Below, in pieces: positions 24,817-34,212 of a DNA stretch of 64,000 nt (positions are counted from its first letter, which is position 1; every line of letters starts with the position of its first letter). A program made the position numbers and the translations under genes. This DNA comes from Novosphingobium mathurense. Its GTDB lineage: Bacteria > Pseudomonadota > Alphaproteobacteria > Sphingomonadales > Sphingomonadaceae. The stretch lies in the NCBI RefSeq assembly GCF_900168325.1, contig NZ_FVZE01000001.1:930001-994000 (forward strand). Direction: 5' to 3'. The notes beneath the pieces are model-generated. The model saw only the letters and a program-made list of their open reading frames with translations. It was not told the origin of the DNA and searched no databases.

Positions 24817-26766
24817 ATGCTCACTTTCTTCCGTTCAATGCTCAAGTCCAAGGTCGGTGCGGCTATCGCGCTGATCATGCTCGTCGTTATCGCGCTCGCC
24901 TTCGCCAGCGGCGATATTGCGGGCCTCAGTTCCTCTGCCGGCCTCGGCGGCGGGACGAAGGTCGCCTCCGTGGGCAAGGAAGGTATCGACGCGCCCCAGC
25001 TGACGCAGTCGGCCCGTGCCGCGCTGGAGCGCGTGAAGCGCAATCAGCCCACCGCGACCATGAAACTGATGGTGGCGGAAGGCGGGGTCGAGCAGGTCCT
25101 CGACGATCTGATCGACCGCACCGCGCTCTTCGTGTTCGGCAAGAAGCACGGCGTCGTTGCCGGCGATCGCCTGATCGACAGTGAAATCGCGCAGATCCCC
25201 GGCTTCATGGGCGTTGACGGCAAGTTCAGCCAGGACACCTTCCGCCAGGCGCTCGCGCAGCAGGGCCTGACCGAGAAGGTCCTGCGCGAAGATATCGCCC
25301 AGGGTCTCGTATCGCAGCAGCTGCTGGTTCCGGCCCAGTACGGCGCGGTGATGTCGAAGGATGCCGCCAGGCGCTATGCTTCGCTGCTGGGCGAGAGCCG
25401 CACCGGAACGATCGCGGCCTTCCCCTCCGCGGCCTTCGTGCCCGAAAAGGACCCGACCGACATCGAGATCCAGGCCTTCTACAAGGACCACATCAACGAA
25501 TTCATCCGTCCCGAGCGCCGCGTGATCCGTTACGCGACCTTCGGGGAGGACGCGATCAAGGCTCCTGCCGCGCCGACCGACAAGGAAATCGCCGCGCGCT
25601 ATGACGCCAACAAGGCGCAGTACGCCGCGCAGGACAAGCGCCGCATCACCCAGCTGATCGTGCCGACCGAGGCCGCCGCCAAGGCGATCGTCGCCGAAGT
25701 AAACGGCGGCAAGTCGCTCGAAACCGCCGCCAGGGAAAAGGGTCTGTCGACCGCCAAGCTCGAATTCTTCAGCAAGACCGAACTGGGCGAACAGTTCTCA
25801 ACGGCCGTCGCCGATGCCGTCTTCGCTGCCGATATCGGCAAGCTCGCCGCGCCGCAGAAGAGCGCGCTGGGCTGGCACGTCATCCGCGTCGAGGAAAAGC
25901 AGGAAAAGCCTGCCCGCACCCTTGCCGAAGTGAAGGACGACCTCGCCAAGAAGATCGAGCAGGAAAAGCGCCGCGCGGCCTTCACCGACGAGCTTGCCAG
26001 CCTCGAGGACAAGTTCGCCGACGGCGCCAACCTGACCGAAGTCGCCAAGTCGCTCGGCATCGAGGTGCAGACCACCGCGCCGATCACGGCTGACGGCCAG
26101 GTCTATCTCAAGCCCGGCGAAAAGGCGCCTGACGTCATCGCCCCGGTGATCAAGACCGCCTTCTCGATGGAGGAAGAGCAGCCGCAGGTCGCCGAAGTCG
26201 AACGCGGCAAGACCTTCATGATCTACGACGTCAGCGAGATCGACACGTCCGCCCCGGCTCCGCTCAAGGATATCAAGGAAGACGTGAAGGTCGCGTGGTC
26301 GATGGACAAGGGCTCGCAGGCCGCCAAGGCCGCCGCGCTCAAGGTCCAGGCCGAGATCAGGAAGGGCACCGCGCTCGAAAAGGCCGTCGCTGCGGTAGGC
26401 AAGCGCCTGCCTCCGATCCAGCCCGTCACGATGTCGCGTCCGACGCTGACCGCCGCGATCCAGAGCGGCCGCCAGGTTCCGCCGCCGATCTCGCTCATGT
26501 TCCACATGGCCGAGAACACCGTGAAGGTGCAGTCGGCGCCACAGGAACGCGGTTGGTTCGTGGTGGCTCTCAAGAAGATCGACCCGGCGAAGATCGACTC
26601 CGACGAACTGCTGGCCAACACCCAGAAGGAACTCGGCCAACAGCTCGGCCAAGCCTATGCCGACGCGCTGGGCAAGGCGATCCGCAAGGACGTGGGCGTG
26701 ACCAAGAATGCCGCGGCGATCAAGGCCGTGCGCGACGAACTCGCCGGTAACGGCGCGGCCCAGTAA
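24817..26766 (+). CDS. ppiD: Peptidyl-prolyl isomerase PpiD/SurA-like periplasmic chaperone
   Basis: A 649-residue membrane-anchored folding factor. It has a short cytoplasmic N-terminus, one membrane helix at about 14-33 (GAAIALIMLVVIALAF), a SurA_N-like chaperone region, a degenerate parvulin-type rotamase domain at about 270-365 (RRITQLIVPTEAAAK...GWHVIRVEE) and a long C-terminal chaperone region. Family members assist folding of exported proteins leaving the Sec translocon. The frame is open 41 codons upstream, but the ATG at 24817 begins the typical MLTFFRSMLKSKVG N-terminus. trpE follows after 18 bp; linkage of ppiD to trp genes is common in alphaproteobacteria. Confidence 0.92.
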   Translation: MLTFFRSMLKSKVGAAIALIMLVVIALAFASGDIAGLSSSAGLGGGTKVASVGKEGIDAPQLTQSARAALERVKRNQPTATMKLMVAEGGVEQVLDDLIDRTALFVFGKKHGVVAGDRLIDSEIAQIPGFMGVDGKFSQDTFRQALAQQGLTEKVLREDIAQGLVSQQLLVPAQYGAVMSKDAARRYASLLGESRTGTIAAFPSAAFVPEKDPTDIEIQAFYKDHINEFIRPERRVIRYATFGEDAIKAPAAPTDKEIAARYDANKAQYAAQDKRRITQLIVPTEAAAKAIVAEVNGGKSLETAAREKGLSTAKLEFFSKTELGEQFSTAVADAVFAADIGKLAAPQKSALGWHVIRVEEKQEKPARTLAEVKDDLAKKIEQEKRRAAFTDELASLEDKFADGANLTEVAKSLGIEVQTTAPITADGQVYLKPGEKAPDVIAPVIKTAFSMEEEQPQVAEVERGKTFMIYDVSEIDTSAPAPLKDIKEDVKVAWSMDKGSQAAKAAALKVQAEIRKGTALEKAVAAVGKRLPPIQPVTMSRPTLTAAIQSGRQVPPPISLMFHMAENTVKVQSAPQERGWFVVALKKIDPAKIDSDELLANTQKELGQQLGQAYADALGKAIRKDVGVTKNAAAIKAVRDELAGNGAAQ

Positions 26767-26784
26767 GCGCAGGCAGGACAGGCG

Positions 26785-28296
26785 ATGCAGCGCGAAGCGG
26801 ACAGAGACGCGGTCAGGCAGGAACTGGAGCAAGGGCGCCCCGCCCTGCTCTGGCGCAAGCTCGTCGCCGATACCGAGACCCCGGTCGCGGCAGCCCTGCG
26901 GCTGTTCGAGGACGGTCGCGGCGATTTCCTGCTGGAATCGGTGGAAGGCGGCGAAGTGCGCGGGCGCTACAGCCTGATCGGCCTCGACCCCGACCTCGTG
27001 TTCCGTGCCAGCGGCGCCAGCTGCGAGATCAACCGCAAGTGGCAGTCCGACAGGGACGCCTTCGCGCCCCTGCCCGGCGACAGCCTGTCCGAGCTGCGCA
27101 GCCTCGTCGAAGCCTGCCGCATCGACGTACCCGGCGAATTGCCCAAGGCGCTTGCCTGCCTCGTCGGCTATTTCGGTTACGAGACCATCGGCCTCGTCGA
27201 GAAGCTGCCGCGCGCGCCGCAAAGCAGCCTCGACGTGCCCGACATGCTCTTCGTGCGGCCTTCGCTGATCCTTGTGTTCGACCGACTCGGCGACGAACTG
27301 TTCTGCGTTGCGCCGGTCTGGCCCGATGCCGGTGTGCCCGGCCGCGTGGTCGAAGCCGCGGCCGAACGCATCGACGAGGCGCTGCGCCGCCTTTCGGTCC
27401 CGGCAACGCTCGCCCCGGCGCAGCCCGACCTGGCGATACCCGAGCCCAGGCCGGTCATGGCGGCCGACGACTACAAGGCTATGGTGCTCAAGGCCAAGGA
27501 GTACATCCAGGCAGGCGACATCTTCCAGGTGGTGCTGGCCCAGCGCTTCACCTGCGAATTCCCGCTGCCGCCGCTCGCGCTCTACCGCGCGCTGCGCCGG
27601 GTAAACCCTTCGCCCTTCCTCTATTTCCTCGACCTGCCCGGCTTCGCGCTCGTCGGATCGAGCCCGGAAATCCTCGTGCGCGTCCGTGACGGCGAAGTCA
27701 CGATCCGCCCGATTGCCGGCACCCGCCCGCGCGGCAAGACACCGGCCGAGGACAAGGCTAACGAGACGAGCCTGCTCGCCGATCCCAAGGAACGCGCCGA
27801 GCACCTCATGCTGCTCGACCTGGGCCGTAACGACGTCGGCCGGGTGGCGGCCGCGGGCACCGTCGAAGTGACCGACAGCTACACGATCGAGCGCTACAGC
27901 CACGTCATGCACATCGTTTCGAACGTGGTCGGCCAGCTCGACACCGCCAAGCACGATGCCATCGACGCGGTCTTCGCAGGCTTCCCGGCGGGCACCGTTT
28001 CGGGTGCGCCCAAGGTCCATGCCTGCGAGATCATCGCCGAGCTCGAACCCGAGACGCGCGGCGCCTATGCCGGGGGCGTCGGCTATTTCGCGCCCGACGG
28101 TTCGGTCGATTCCTGCATCGTCCTGCGCACCGGCCTGCTCAAGGACGGCGTGCTCCACGTCCAGGCGGGTGCAGGCATCGTCGCCGACAGCGACCCGGCC
28201 TACGAACAGCGCGAATGCGAAGCCAAGTCCGGCGCCCTTTTCGCCGCCGCGCGCGAAGCGGTCCGCGTCGCAGGAGAGCCGGGCTTCGGGCAGTGA
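26785..28296 (+). CDS. trpE: Anthranilate synthase component I
   Basis: A 503-residue chorismate-using enzyme. With TrpG it makes anthranilate, the first committed step to tryptophan. The C-terminal chorismate-binding domain is complete: FQVVLAQRF, PSPFLYFLDLPGFALVGSSPE, the IAGTRPRGKT loop, LLDLGRNDVGRVA, FPAGTVSGAPK and HVQAGAGIVADSDP. The N-terminal region has LLESVEGGEVRGRYSLIG, corresponding to the Trp feedback site region. It starts 18 bp after ppiD, and its stop overlaps the next gene by four bases, so no leader-peptide attenuator is seen. Confidence 0.98.
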   Translation: MQREADRDAVRQELEQGRPALLWRKLVADTETPVAAALRLFEDGRGDFLLESVEGGEVRGRYSLIGLDPDLVFRASGASCEINRKWQSDRDAFAPLPGDSLSELRSLVEACRIDVPGELPKALACLVGYFGYETIGLVEKLPRAPQSSLDVPDMLFVRPSLILVFDRLGDELFCVAPVWPDAGVPGRVVEAAAERIDEALRRLSVPATLAPAQPDLAIPEPRPVMAADDYKAMVLKAKEYIQAGDIFQVVLAQRFTCEFPLPPLALYRALRRVNPSPFLYFLDLPGFALVGSSPEILVRVRDGEVTIRPIAGTRPRGKTPAEDKANETSLLADPKERAEHLMLLDLGRNDVGRVAAAGTVEVTDSYTIERYSHVMHIVSNVVGQLDTAKHDAIDAVFAGFPAGTVSGAPKVHACEIIAELEPETRGAYAGGVGYFAPDGSVDSCIVLRTGLLKDGVLHVQAGAGIVADSDPAYEQRECEAKSGALFAAAREAVRVAGEPGFGQ

Positions 28297-29078
28297 CCCG
28301 CACGGCGCCTGCCCTGCTGCCGGCGCTGCTGCTCGCCGCCTGTTCCTCGGGCGATGCGAAGCAGGAAGCCGCGGCGCCACCGCCGCCGCCGTGCGAGGCC
28401 GCTAGCTTCGAGGGCACCTCGCTCACCCATTGCACCGCAGAGCCGGGCCGCCACGCCATCCACATGGTCATGGGCCCCAAGGGTGGCGAGCCTTACCGCA
28501 GCCTCTCCCAGCTCGCCGTCGACCGGCCTGAAATGAGCCACGAAGTCGCCTTCGCGATGAACGGTGGCATGTTCGACGAGAAGGGGCAGCCGATCGGCTA
28601 CTACGTCGAGGACGGGGAACGCCTGCACACGCTCAACCGCAACGAGGGCTACGGCAACTTCCACCTCCTGCCCAACGGCGTGTTCTACGGCGATACCGAT
28701 GGCCACTGGGCCGTGCGCACCAGCGAAGACTTTGCGCAGAACGTCGAGCACCGGCCGCAGTTCGGCACCCAGTCGGGGCCAATGCTCGTCATTGCCGGAA
28801 AGCTGCATCCGCGGATCGCGCCTGACGGCCAGTCGCTCAAGCTGCGCAATGGCGTGGGGGTCGACCGCGAGGGGCGCGCACACTTCGTCATTTCCGACGA
28901 ACCGATCTCCTTCGGCAAGCTCGCGCGCTATTTCCGCGACGCGCTGGACTGCCCCAATGCGCTGTTCCTCGACGGCAGCGTCTCTTCCCTGTGGGACCCG
29001 CACATGGGCCGCGTCGACGGCGGCCCTCCGCTCGGCCCCTTGATCGTCGTCGAGAAAAGGGCAAAGGGCAAATCATGA
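28293..29078 (+). CDS. Phosphodiester glycosidase family (NAGPA/DUF2233) lipoprotein
   Basis: A 261-residue protein starting at a GTG (28293) that overlaps the trpE stop. The N-terminus [14 protein letters not shown] is a lipoprotein signal with lipobox LAAC, so the mature protein should be membrane-anchored outside the cytoplasm. The rest shows the phosphodiester glycosidase pattern: [50 protein letters not shown] and [19 protein letters not shown]. Relatives hydrolyse sugar-1-phosphodiester linkages or remodel envelope glycopolymers. It is sandwiched by four-base overlaps between trpE and trpG, which has no biochemical logic for tryptophan synthesis and suggests co-expression for another reason. 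Exact substrate unknown. Confidence 0.85.
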   Translation: MTRTAPALLPALLLAACSSGDAKQEAAAPPPPPCEAASFEGTSLTHCTAEPGRHAIHMVMGPKGGEPYRSLSQLAVDRPEMSHEVAFAMNGGMFDEKGQPIGYYVEDGERLHTLNRNEGYGNFHLLPNGVFYGDTDGHWAVRTSEDFAQNVEHRPQFGTQSGPMLVIAGKLHPRIAPDGQSLKLRNGVGVDREGRAHFVISDEPISFGKLARYFRDALDCPNALFLDGSVSSLWDPHMGRVDGGPPLGPLIVVEKRAKGKS

Positions 29079-29659
29079 TCCTCGTCATCGACAACTACGA
29101 CAGCTTCACCTGGAACCTCGTCCATTACCTGATGGAACTGGGGGCAGAGGTCGAAGTCGTGCGCAACGATGCGCTCTCGGCTGGGCAGGCGATTTCCAGC
29201 GGCGCGCAGGGCTTCCTCATCTCGCCGGGGCCATGCACCCCGAACGAGGCGGGCATCAGCCTCGACCTCGTGGGCGCGGCTGCCGATGCCGGAAAGCCGC
29301 TGCTCGGCGTGTGCCTGGGCCATCAGTCGATCGGCCAGTACTTCGGCGGCAAGGTCGTGCGCGGCGGGCTGATGCACGGCAAGACCTCGCCGGTCACGCA
29401 TGACGATACCGGCGTGTTCGCGGGGCTGCCCTCGCCGTTCACCGCCACGCGCTATCATTCGCTCATCGTCGAGGACATTCCGGAGACACTGCTGGTCAAC
29501 GCCCGCTCGGACGACGGCCACGTCATGGGCTTCCGCCACGCGAGCCTGCCGATCCACGGGGTGCAGTTCCACCCGGAAAGCATCGCGACCGAACACGGTC
29601 ACGACATGCTGGCGAACTTCCTGCGCCTGTGCGGCATCGAGACCAAGGCCGTCGCATGA
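29075..29659 (+). CDS. trpG: Anthranilate synthase component II (glutamine amidotransferase)
   Basis: A 194-residue class-I amidotransferase beginning [19 protein letters not shown]. Active-site Cys is in [12 protein letters not shown], catalytic His-x-Glu in [13 protein letters not shown], and the [11 protein letters not shown] loop is typical of TrpG/PabA. It feeds ammonia from glutamine to TrpE and may also serve folate synthesis as PabA. The ATG at 29075 overlaps the upstream lipoprotein stop by four bases; its own stop overlaps the trpD start by four bases. Confidence 0.97.
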   Translation: MILVIDNYDSFTWNLVHYLMELGAEVEVVRNDALSAGQAISSGAQGFLISPGPCTPNEAGISLDLVGAAADAGKPLLGVCLGHQSIGQYFGGKVVRGGLMHGKTSPVTHDDTGVFAGLPSPFTATRYHSLIVEDIPETLLVNARSDDGHVMGFRHASLPIHGVQFHPESIATEHGHDMLANFLRLCGIETKAVA

Positions 29660-30645
29660 CGCTGCCCGATCCCAGCCATCCGATCGGGGAAGCCGAGGCG
29701 GAAGCTGCCTTCGCCGCGATCCTCGACGGCGAAGTGCCCGAGGGACGGATCGCCGAATTCCTCATCGCGCTCTCCGACCGGGGCGAGAATGCCAGCGAGA
29801 TCGCCGGCGCTGCCCGCGCCCTGCGCGCGCGCATGATCCCGGTCGAAGCCCCCGTCAATGCCATCGACGTGTGCGGTACCGGCGGTGACGGTCACCACAC
29901 CCTCAATGTCTCGACCGCCGTCTCGCTGGTCGTCGCGGCCTGCGGCGTGCCGGTCGCCAAGCACGGCAACCGCGCCGCCAGTTCCAAGGCAGGTGCGGCC
30001 GACACGCTCGAGGCCCTCGGCCTCAATCTCGACCGCGCCGTGGAAACCGCCGAGGCGACGCTCGCGGACCTCGGCATCTGCTTCCTGTTCGCCGCGCGCC
30101 ACCATCCGGCGCTGGGTCGCCTGATGCCGCTGCGCAAGTCGCTGGGCCGCCGCACGATCTTCAACCTGATGGGCCCGCTCGCCAATCCGGCTCAGGTCCG
30201 CCGCCAGCTGGTCGGCATTGCCCGGCCCGCTTACGTGCCGATCTATGCAGACGCGATCCGTCGCCTGGGCACCGAGCATTCGCTCGTCGTCTCGGGCGAC
30301 GAGGGCCTCGACGAACTCAGCCTCGCTGGCGGCAACGAGGTCGCCGAAGTGACCGGCAGCGAACTGGCCATGCGCCGTGTCTCGCCCGCGGACGCGGGTC
30401 TGCCCGCCGCTCCTGTCGATGCCATTCGCGGCGGCGATCCCGAGTATAACGCCCAGGCGCTGCGTCGCCTGCTCATGGGCGAACCCGGCGCCTATCGCGA
30501 CGCGGTGCTGTTCAACGCCGCCGGCGCACTTATCGTCGCAGGTGAAGCGAAGACCTGGCAGGAAGGCGTCGAGGAAGCCGCAGAGGCGATCGACAAGGGC
30601 CTCGCCAATGCCCTGCTCAATTGCTGGATCGACGCGCTCAAGTAA
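29656..30645 (+). CDS. trpD: Anthranilate phosphoribosyltransferase
   Basis: A 329-residue enzyme transferring phosphoribose from PRPP to anthranilate. The PRPP site [17 protein letters not shown] and the anthranilate-binding stretch [23 protein letters not shown] are intact, with the later [37 protein letters not shown] block. The start at 29656 overlaps trpG by four bases. Member of the trpE-lipoprotein-trpG-trpD-trpC unit; trpF, trpB and trpA are not in this window. Confidence 0.98.
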   Translation: MTLPDPSHPIGEAEAEAAFAAILDGEVPEGRIAEFLIALSDRGENASEIAGAARALRARMIPVEAPVNAIDVCGTGGDGHHTLNVSTAVSLVVAACGVPVAKHGNRAASSKAGAADTLEALGLNLDRAVETAEATLADLGICFLFAARHHPALGRLMPLRKSLGRRTIFNLMGPLANPAQVRRQLVGIARPAYVPIYADAIRRLGTEHSLVVSGDEGLDELSLAGGNEVAEVTGSELAMRRVSPADAGLPAAPVDAIRGGDPEYNAQALRRLLMGEPGAYRDAVLFNAAGALIVAGEAKTWQEGVEEAAEAIDKGLANALLNCWIDALK

Positions 30646-30693
30646 CGCCGCTTCCCGCCCTTACCGAAACGCATCAGGCACAAAAGGCCCGCC

Positions 30694-31482
30694 ATGTCCG
30701 ACAAGCTTACCGAGATCTGCGATACCAAGCGCGAGGAAGTCGCTGCCCGCAAGGCGCTGGCCTCGCTGTCCGAGCTCGATGCCAAGGCGGCAGGCCAGAG
30801 CGCGCCCCGCGGGTTCGAAGCAGCGCTGCGCCGAAAGGCCGGGGACGGGTTCGCCCTCATTGCGGAAATCAAGAAGGCCAGCCCGTCGAAGGGCCTGATC
30901 CGTCCGGACTTCCACCCGGCCGACCATGCCCTTGCCTATGAAAAAGGCGGCGCGGCCTGTCTCTCGATCCTGACCGATGCGCCCTATTTCCAGGGCCACG
31001 AGGACTATCTTGTCGCGGCCCGTGCCGCGGTTTCGCTGCCGGTCATCCGCAAGGACTTCATGGTCGACCCCTGGCAGGTCGCCGAAGCCCGCGCAATCGG
31101 CGCCGACGCCATCCTCATCATCGCCGCCGCGCTGGACGACACGCTGATGGCCGAGATCGAGTCTGCCGCGCTCGAACGCGGCATGGACTGCCTCGTCGAG
31201 GTACACGATGAAGCGGAAATGGAGCGCGCGGCCCGGCTCAAGTCGCGCCTGATCGGCGTCAACAACCGCGACCTCAAGCGTTTCGTCACCGACATCGCCA
31301 CGACCGAGCGGCTTGCCCCGCTTGCTCCGGAAGGCACCCTGCTCGTCAGCGAAAGCGGCATCAACAGCCACGCCGACCTCCTGCGCCTCTCGCAATGCGG
31401 CGCGCGCACGTTCCTCGTCGGCGAGAGCCTGATGCGGCAGGACGATGTCGAGGCGGCGACGCGCACCCTGCTCGAAGGGTAA
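30694..31482 (+). CDS. trpC: Indole-3-glycerol phosphate synthase
   Basis: A 262-residue TIM-barrel enzyme that closes the indole ring in tryptophan synthesis. Catalytic and binding motifs are complete: [94 protein letters not shown] and [10 protein letters not shown]. Stand-alone (not fused to TrpF). It starts 48 bp after trpD, and moaC follows after 187 bp. Full length for the family. Confidence 0.98.
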   Translation: MSDKLTEICDTKREEVAARKALASLSELDAKAAGQSAPRGFEAALRRKAGDGFALIAEIKKASPSKGLIRPDFHPADHALAYEKGGAACLSILTDAPYFQGHEDYLVAARAAVSLPVIRKDFMVDPWQVAEARAIGADAILIIAAALDDTLMAEIESAALERGMDCLVEVHDEAEMERAARLKSRLIGVNNRDLKRFVTDIATTERLAPLAPEGTLLVSESGINSHADLLRLSQCGARTFLVGESLMRQDDVEAATRTLLEG

Positions 31483-31628
31483 ACGCGGAAGCGACGGTTT
31501 TCGTGCGGTCCAGACCTGTCCTACATCGGGGAAATCTGCCATCGAGGGGACATGATCGCCAATGCGTCCAGTCCCGAAACCCTGTTTGTCCGGAGATGAA
31601 AGGGCGGCTCCGCTTATACTTCCGGACT

Positions 31629-31646
31629 GTGTAAACCGTGTAAACC
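31629..31646 (+). repeat. Tandem 9-bp direct repeat upstream of moaC
   Basis: GTGTAAACC occurs twice back to back, 24 bases before the moaC ATG, within the 187 bp trpC-moaC gap. Such a repeat near a start can be a protein-binding site; no known motif is recognised. Nothing else was identified in the gap. Confidence 0.5.
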
Positions 31647-31669
31647 TCGTCAGGATTTCAAGGTCTGAG

Positions 31670-32152
31670 ATGAACAAGAGCCTCACCCACATCGATTCGG
31701 ACGGCACCGCACGCATGGTGGACGTAGGGGCGAAAGCCGAGACCCAGCGGCTCGCCATCGCCTCGGGCCGGATCACGATGTCGGCCGAGGCGCTCGAGGC
31801 GATCCGCGCCGGCAATGCGCCCAAGGGCGATGTCCTGGGCACGGCGCGCATTGCCGGGATCATGGCGGGCAAGCGCACCGGGGATCTGATCCCGATGTGC
31901 CACCCCCTCGCCATCGATGCGATCAATGTCGATTTCAGCTTCGAGGACGAGGCTGTCAGAGCCACGGCCACCGCCTCGCTCACGGGCAAAACCGGCGTGG
32001 AAATGGAAGCCATTACAGCGGTTTCCGTCGCACTTGTGACGATCTACGACATGGCCAAGGCGCTCGACAAGGGCATGGTCATCGGCGACATCCGCCTGAT
32101 CGAGAAACGCGGCGGCAAGTCCGGCCCCTGGCGCGCGCAGGACCGTCACTGA
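31670..32152 (+). CDS. moaC: Cyclic pyranopterin monophosphate synthase
   Basis: A 160-residue molybdenum-cofactor enzyme. With MoaA it converts GTP to cyclic pyranopterin monophosphate. Conserved residues include the [20 protein letters not shown]-terminal block, [14 protein letters not shown], and [28 protein letters not shown] with the [19 protein letters not shown] tail holding catalytic Lys residues. The start is the ATG at 31670; the frame is open further upstream but homology begins here. The stop overlaps the moeA start by one base. Confidence 0.97.
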   Translation: MNKSLTHIDSDGTARMVDVGAKAETQRLAIASGRITMSAEALEAIRAGNAPKGDVLGTARIAGIMAGKRTGDLIPMCHPLAIDAINVDFSFEDEAVRATATASLTGKTGVEMEAITAVSVALVTIYDMAKALDKGMVIGDIRLIEKRGGKSGPWRAQDRH

Positions 32153-33375
32153 TGGCCGGTCCCGCGCCGATCCCGCTCGAAGACGCACAGGCGCGCCTGC
32201 TCTCGCTGGCGCAAGTCCTGCCGGTCGAGCGCGTCGATGTCGAAAGCGCATTGGGCCGGTTTCTTGCCGAACCGCTGCTGGCGCGGCGAACCCAGCCCGC
32301 CGCCCATCTCTCGGCCATGGACGGTTACGCCCTCACCAAGGACGACCTCTCCGGGCCGTGGCAGGTGATCGGAGAGAGCGCGGCAGGCCACCCCTTCACC
32401 GGCACGCTGCAAAAGGGCGAGGCCGTGCGCATCTCGACAGGTGCGATCATGCCTGCCGACGCAGCCGTGGTTGTCCTGCAGGAGGACCTGAAGCGTGAAG
32501 GCGATCGGATCACGCTGACCGGGGATCTGCCTGAACCGCCGCACAGGCACATCCGCCCCTGCGGCATGGACTTCACCGCCGGCCATCAGGTGCTAGCCGA
32601 GGGCGTCCGAATCGGCCCAGCCCACATCGCGCTCGCCCTCTCGGCCGGGCATCGCCACATGCCCGTCCGCCGGATGCCTAAAGTCGCGGTGATCGACAGC
32701 GGCGACGAACTGGCTGCCGATCCCGAAACCTGCCCCACTCACCAGATCCCGGCCAGCAACGGTGCCATGCTCGTCTCGCTGGTCAGCCCGCTGCCGGTCG
32801 ACGCCCGCCGGATCGGCCCGGTTCCCGACACGCTCGAGGCGCTGATCGGCGCTTTCGACGAAGCGGCGGATTGCGACGTGATCGTCACAAGCGGCGGTGC
32901 ATCGGTGGGCGATCACGATCTCGTGCGACCGGCACTCGAACGCTGGGGGGCCCGGCTCGATTTCTGGCGGGTCGCCATCAAGCCGGGCAAGCCGATCCTC
33001 GTTGCCAAGCGCGAACGCAGCGATGGCGGCACCCAGATCGTCATCGGCCTGCCGGGCAATCCGGTATCGAGCATGGTCACGGCCTATCACTTCGTTCTGC
33101 CCCTGCTGCGCGCGATGCTCGGCGCCGCCCGTCCGCTACCCATGCCTATCTCGACCGTTCTGGATGCTCCGCTGAGGGCCATCGGCCACCGCCGCGAATT
33201 CCTGCGCGGCTACTGGAACGGCAAAAGCGTGATGCCGATGACGCTTCAGGACAGCGGCGCGCTCAGCTCTCTTGCGGCCAGCAACGTGCTGATCGATCGT
33301 CCTGCCCATGCCCCCGCCGCCGCGGCTGGTGAAGCGGTCCGCGTGTTCCTGCTCGAAAATGGCGGTATTGCTTGA
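32152..33375 (+). CDS. moeA: Molybdopterin molybdenumtransferase
   Basis: A 407-residue enzyme inserting molybdate into adenylated molybdopterin. Family motifs: HLSAMDGYAL in the N-terminal domain, RISTGAIMPADAAVVVLQED, the MoCF-domain TSGGASVGDHDLV and VAIKPGKPILVAKR, then IGLPGNPVSSMVTAYHFVLP. The ATG at 32152 shares a base with the moaC stop (TGATG), so the two are translationally coupled. lexA follows 84 bp downstream with its own promoter and operator. moaA and the other moa genes are not in this window. Confidence 0.97.
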   Translation: MAGPAPIPLEDAQARLLSLAQVLPVERVDVESALGRFLAEPLLARRTQPAAHLSAMDGYALTKDDLSGPWQVIGESAAGHPFTGTLQKGEAVRISTGAIMPADAAVVVLQEDLKREGDRITLTGDLPEPPHRHIRPCGMDFTAGHQVLAEGVRIGPAHIALALSAGHRHMPVRRMPKVAVIDSGDELAADPETCPTHQIPASNGAMLVSLVSPLPVDARRIGPVPDTLEALIGAFDEAADCDVIVTSGGASVGDHDLVRPALERWGARLDFWRVAIKPGKPILVAKRERSDGGTQIVIGLPGNPVSSMVTAYHFVLPLLRAMLGAARPLPMPISTVLDAPLRAIGHRREFLRGYWNGKSVMPMTLQDSGALSSLAASNVLIDRPAHAPAAAAGEAVRVFLLENGGIA

Positions 33376-33414
33376 CGTTCCAGAATCTGTTGCTTAATTG
33401 TTCTCTCATTGTTC
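33372..33414 (+). promoter_or_regulatory. lexA promoter with LexA operator (SOS box)
   Basis: The direct repeat GTTC-TCTCATT-GTTC at 33400-33414 is a perfect match to the alphaproteobacterial LexA operator GTTC-N7-GTTC. A candidate -35 TTGACG (33372-33377) and an A/T-rich -10 near 33393-33399 precede it, so LexA bound here would block its own promoter. The second GTTC also begins GTTC-N7-GAAC, a possible second half-site. Confidence 0.85.
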
Positions 33415-33459
33415 ACAGGCAGAACATCGCTCGGGGACGCAGAGAAAGAGGCAACGCAG

Positions 33460-34155
33460 ATGTTGACGCGCAAGCAGCATGAATTGCTCAAGTTCATTCA
33501 GGTCCGGCTGGAAGAAAGCGGCATCTCGCCCAGCTTCGAGGAAATGAAGGAAGCGCTCGACCTCAAGTCGAAATCGGGCGTGCATCGCCTCATTTCCGCA
33601 CTTGAGGAACGCGGCTTCATCCGTCGCCTGCCCAATCGCGCCCGCGCACTGGAAATCCTGCGCCAGCCCGAAGACGTCACCAGCAAGCCCGCGGCCAAGG
33701 CCGCCGTTCCTGCCGGGCAGGATGCGCTTGCCGCGCTCAAGCAGCCCGAACGCACGCCCGAACCGGCGAATGACGTCATCGAAATTCCGCTGCACGGCCG
33801 CATTGCCGCCGGCGTCCCGATCGAAGCCCTGGAAGGCCAGTCGATGCTTCCGGTTCCCGCAGCCCTGCTCGGCTCGGGCGAACACTACGCGCTTGAGGTT
33901 TCGGGCGATTCGATGGTCGAAGCCGGCATTCTCGACGGCGACTTTGCCCTGATCCGTCGCACCAACACCGCGCGCGACGGTGAAATCGTCGTTGCCCTGG
34001 TTCGCGGCGAGGAAGCGACGCTCAAATACCTGCAGCGCGATGGCGCCATGGTCCGCCTCGTTCCCGCCAATGCCGCCTACGAACCGCAGGTTTACGGCCC
34101 TGACGAGATCGAGGTTCAGGGCAAGCTCGCCGGGCTGCTGCGCCGCTATCATTGA
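33460..34155 (+). CDS. lexA: LexA repressor
   Basis: A 231-residue SOS repressor. The N-terminal winged helix ([21 protein letters not shown]...[23 protein letters not shown]) is the alphaproteobacterial type; the self-cleavage bond is Ala117-Gly118 in HGRIAAGVP, and the catalytic dyad is Ser151 ([10 protein letters not shown]) and Lys189 (EATLKYL). The linker (about 65-105) is Ala/Pro-rich and longer than in E. coli. The start is the ATG at 33460, where the conserved N-terminus begins. Autoregulation is visible in the upstream operator. Confidence 0.98.
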   Translation: MLTRKQHELLKFIQVRLEESGISPSFEEMKEALDLKSKSGVHRLISALEERGFIRRLPNRARALEILRQPEDVTSKPAAKAAVPAGQDALAALKQPERTPEPANDVIEIPLHGRIAAGVPIEALEGQSMLPVPAALLGSGEHYALEVSGDSMVEAGILDGDFALIRRTNTARDGEIVVALVRGEEATLKYLQRDGAMVRLVPANAAYEPQVYGPDEIEVQGKLAGLLRRYH

Positions 34156-34165
34156 GCTTTGCCGA

Positions 34166-34198
34166 GGAGAGGCGCGTCGCTGATACGACCGCCTCTCC
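34166..34198 (+). terminator. Hairpin between convergent lexA and comEC
   Basis: GGAGAGGCG (34166-34174) pairs with CGCCTCTCC (34190-34198), followed by TTGAATTG. It lies between two convergent genes and probably ends lexA transcription, though the T-run is weak. Confidence 0.55.
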
Positions 34199-34212
34199 TT
34201 GAATTGACGGGA

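Noticed and set aside
25798..28380. 860-codon open frame antisense to ppiD and trpE
   Set aside because: Ppid and trpE on the other strand have full family motifs; the antisense frame is Arg/Asp/His-rich with no recognisable motif, the usual by-product of G/C-ending codons.
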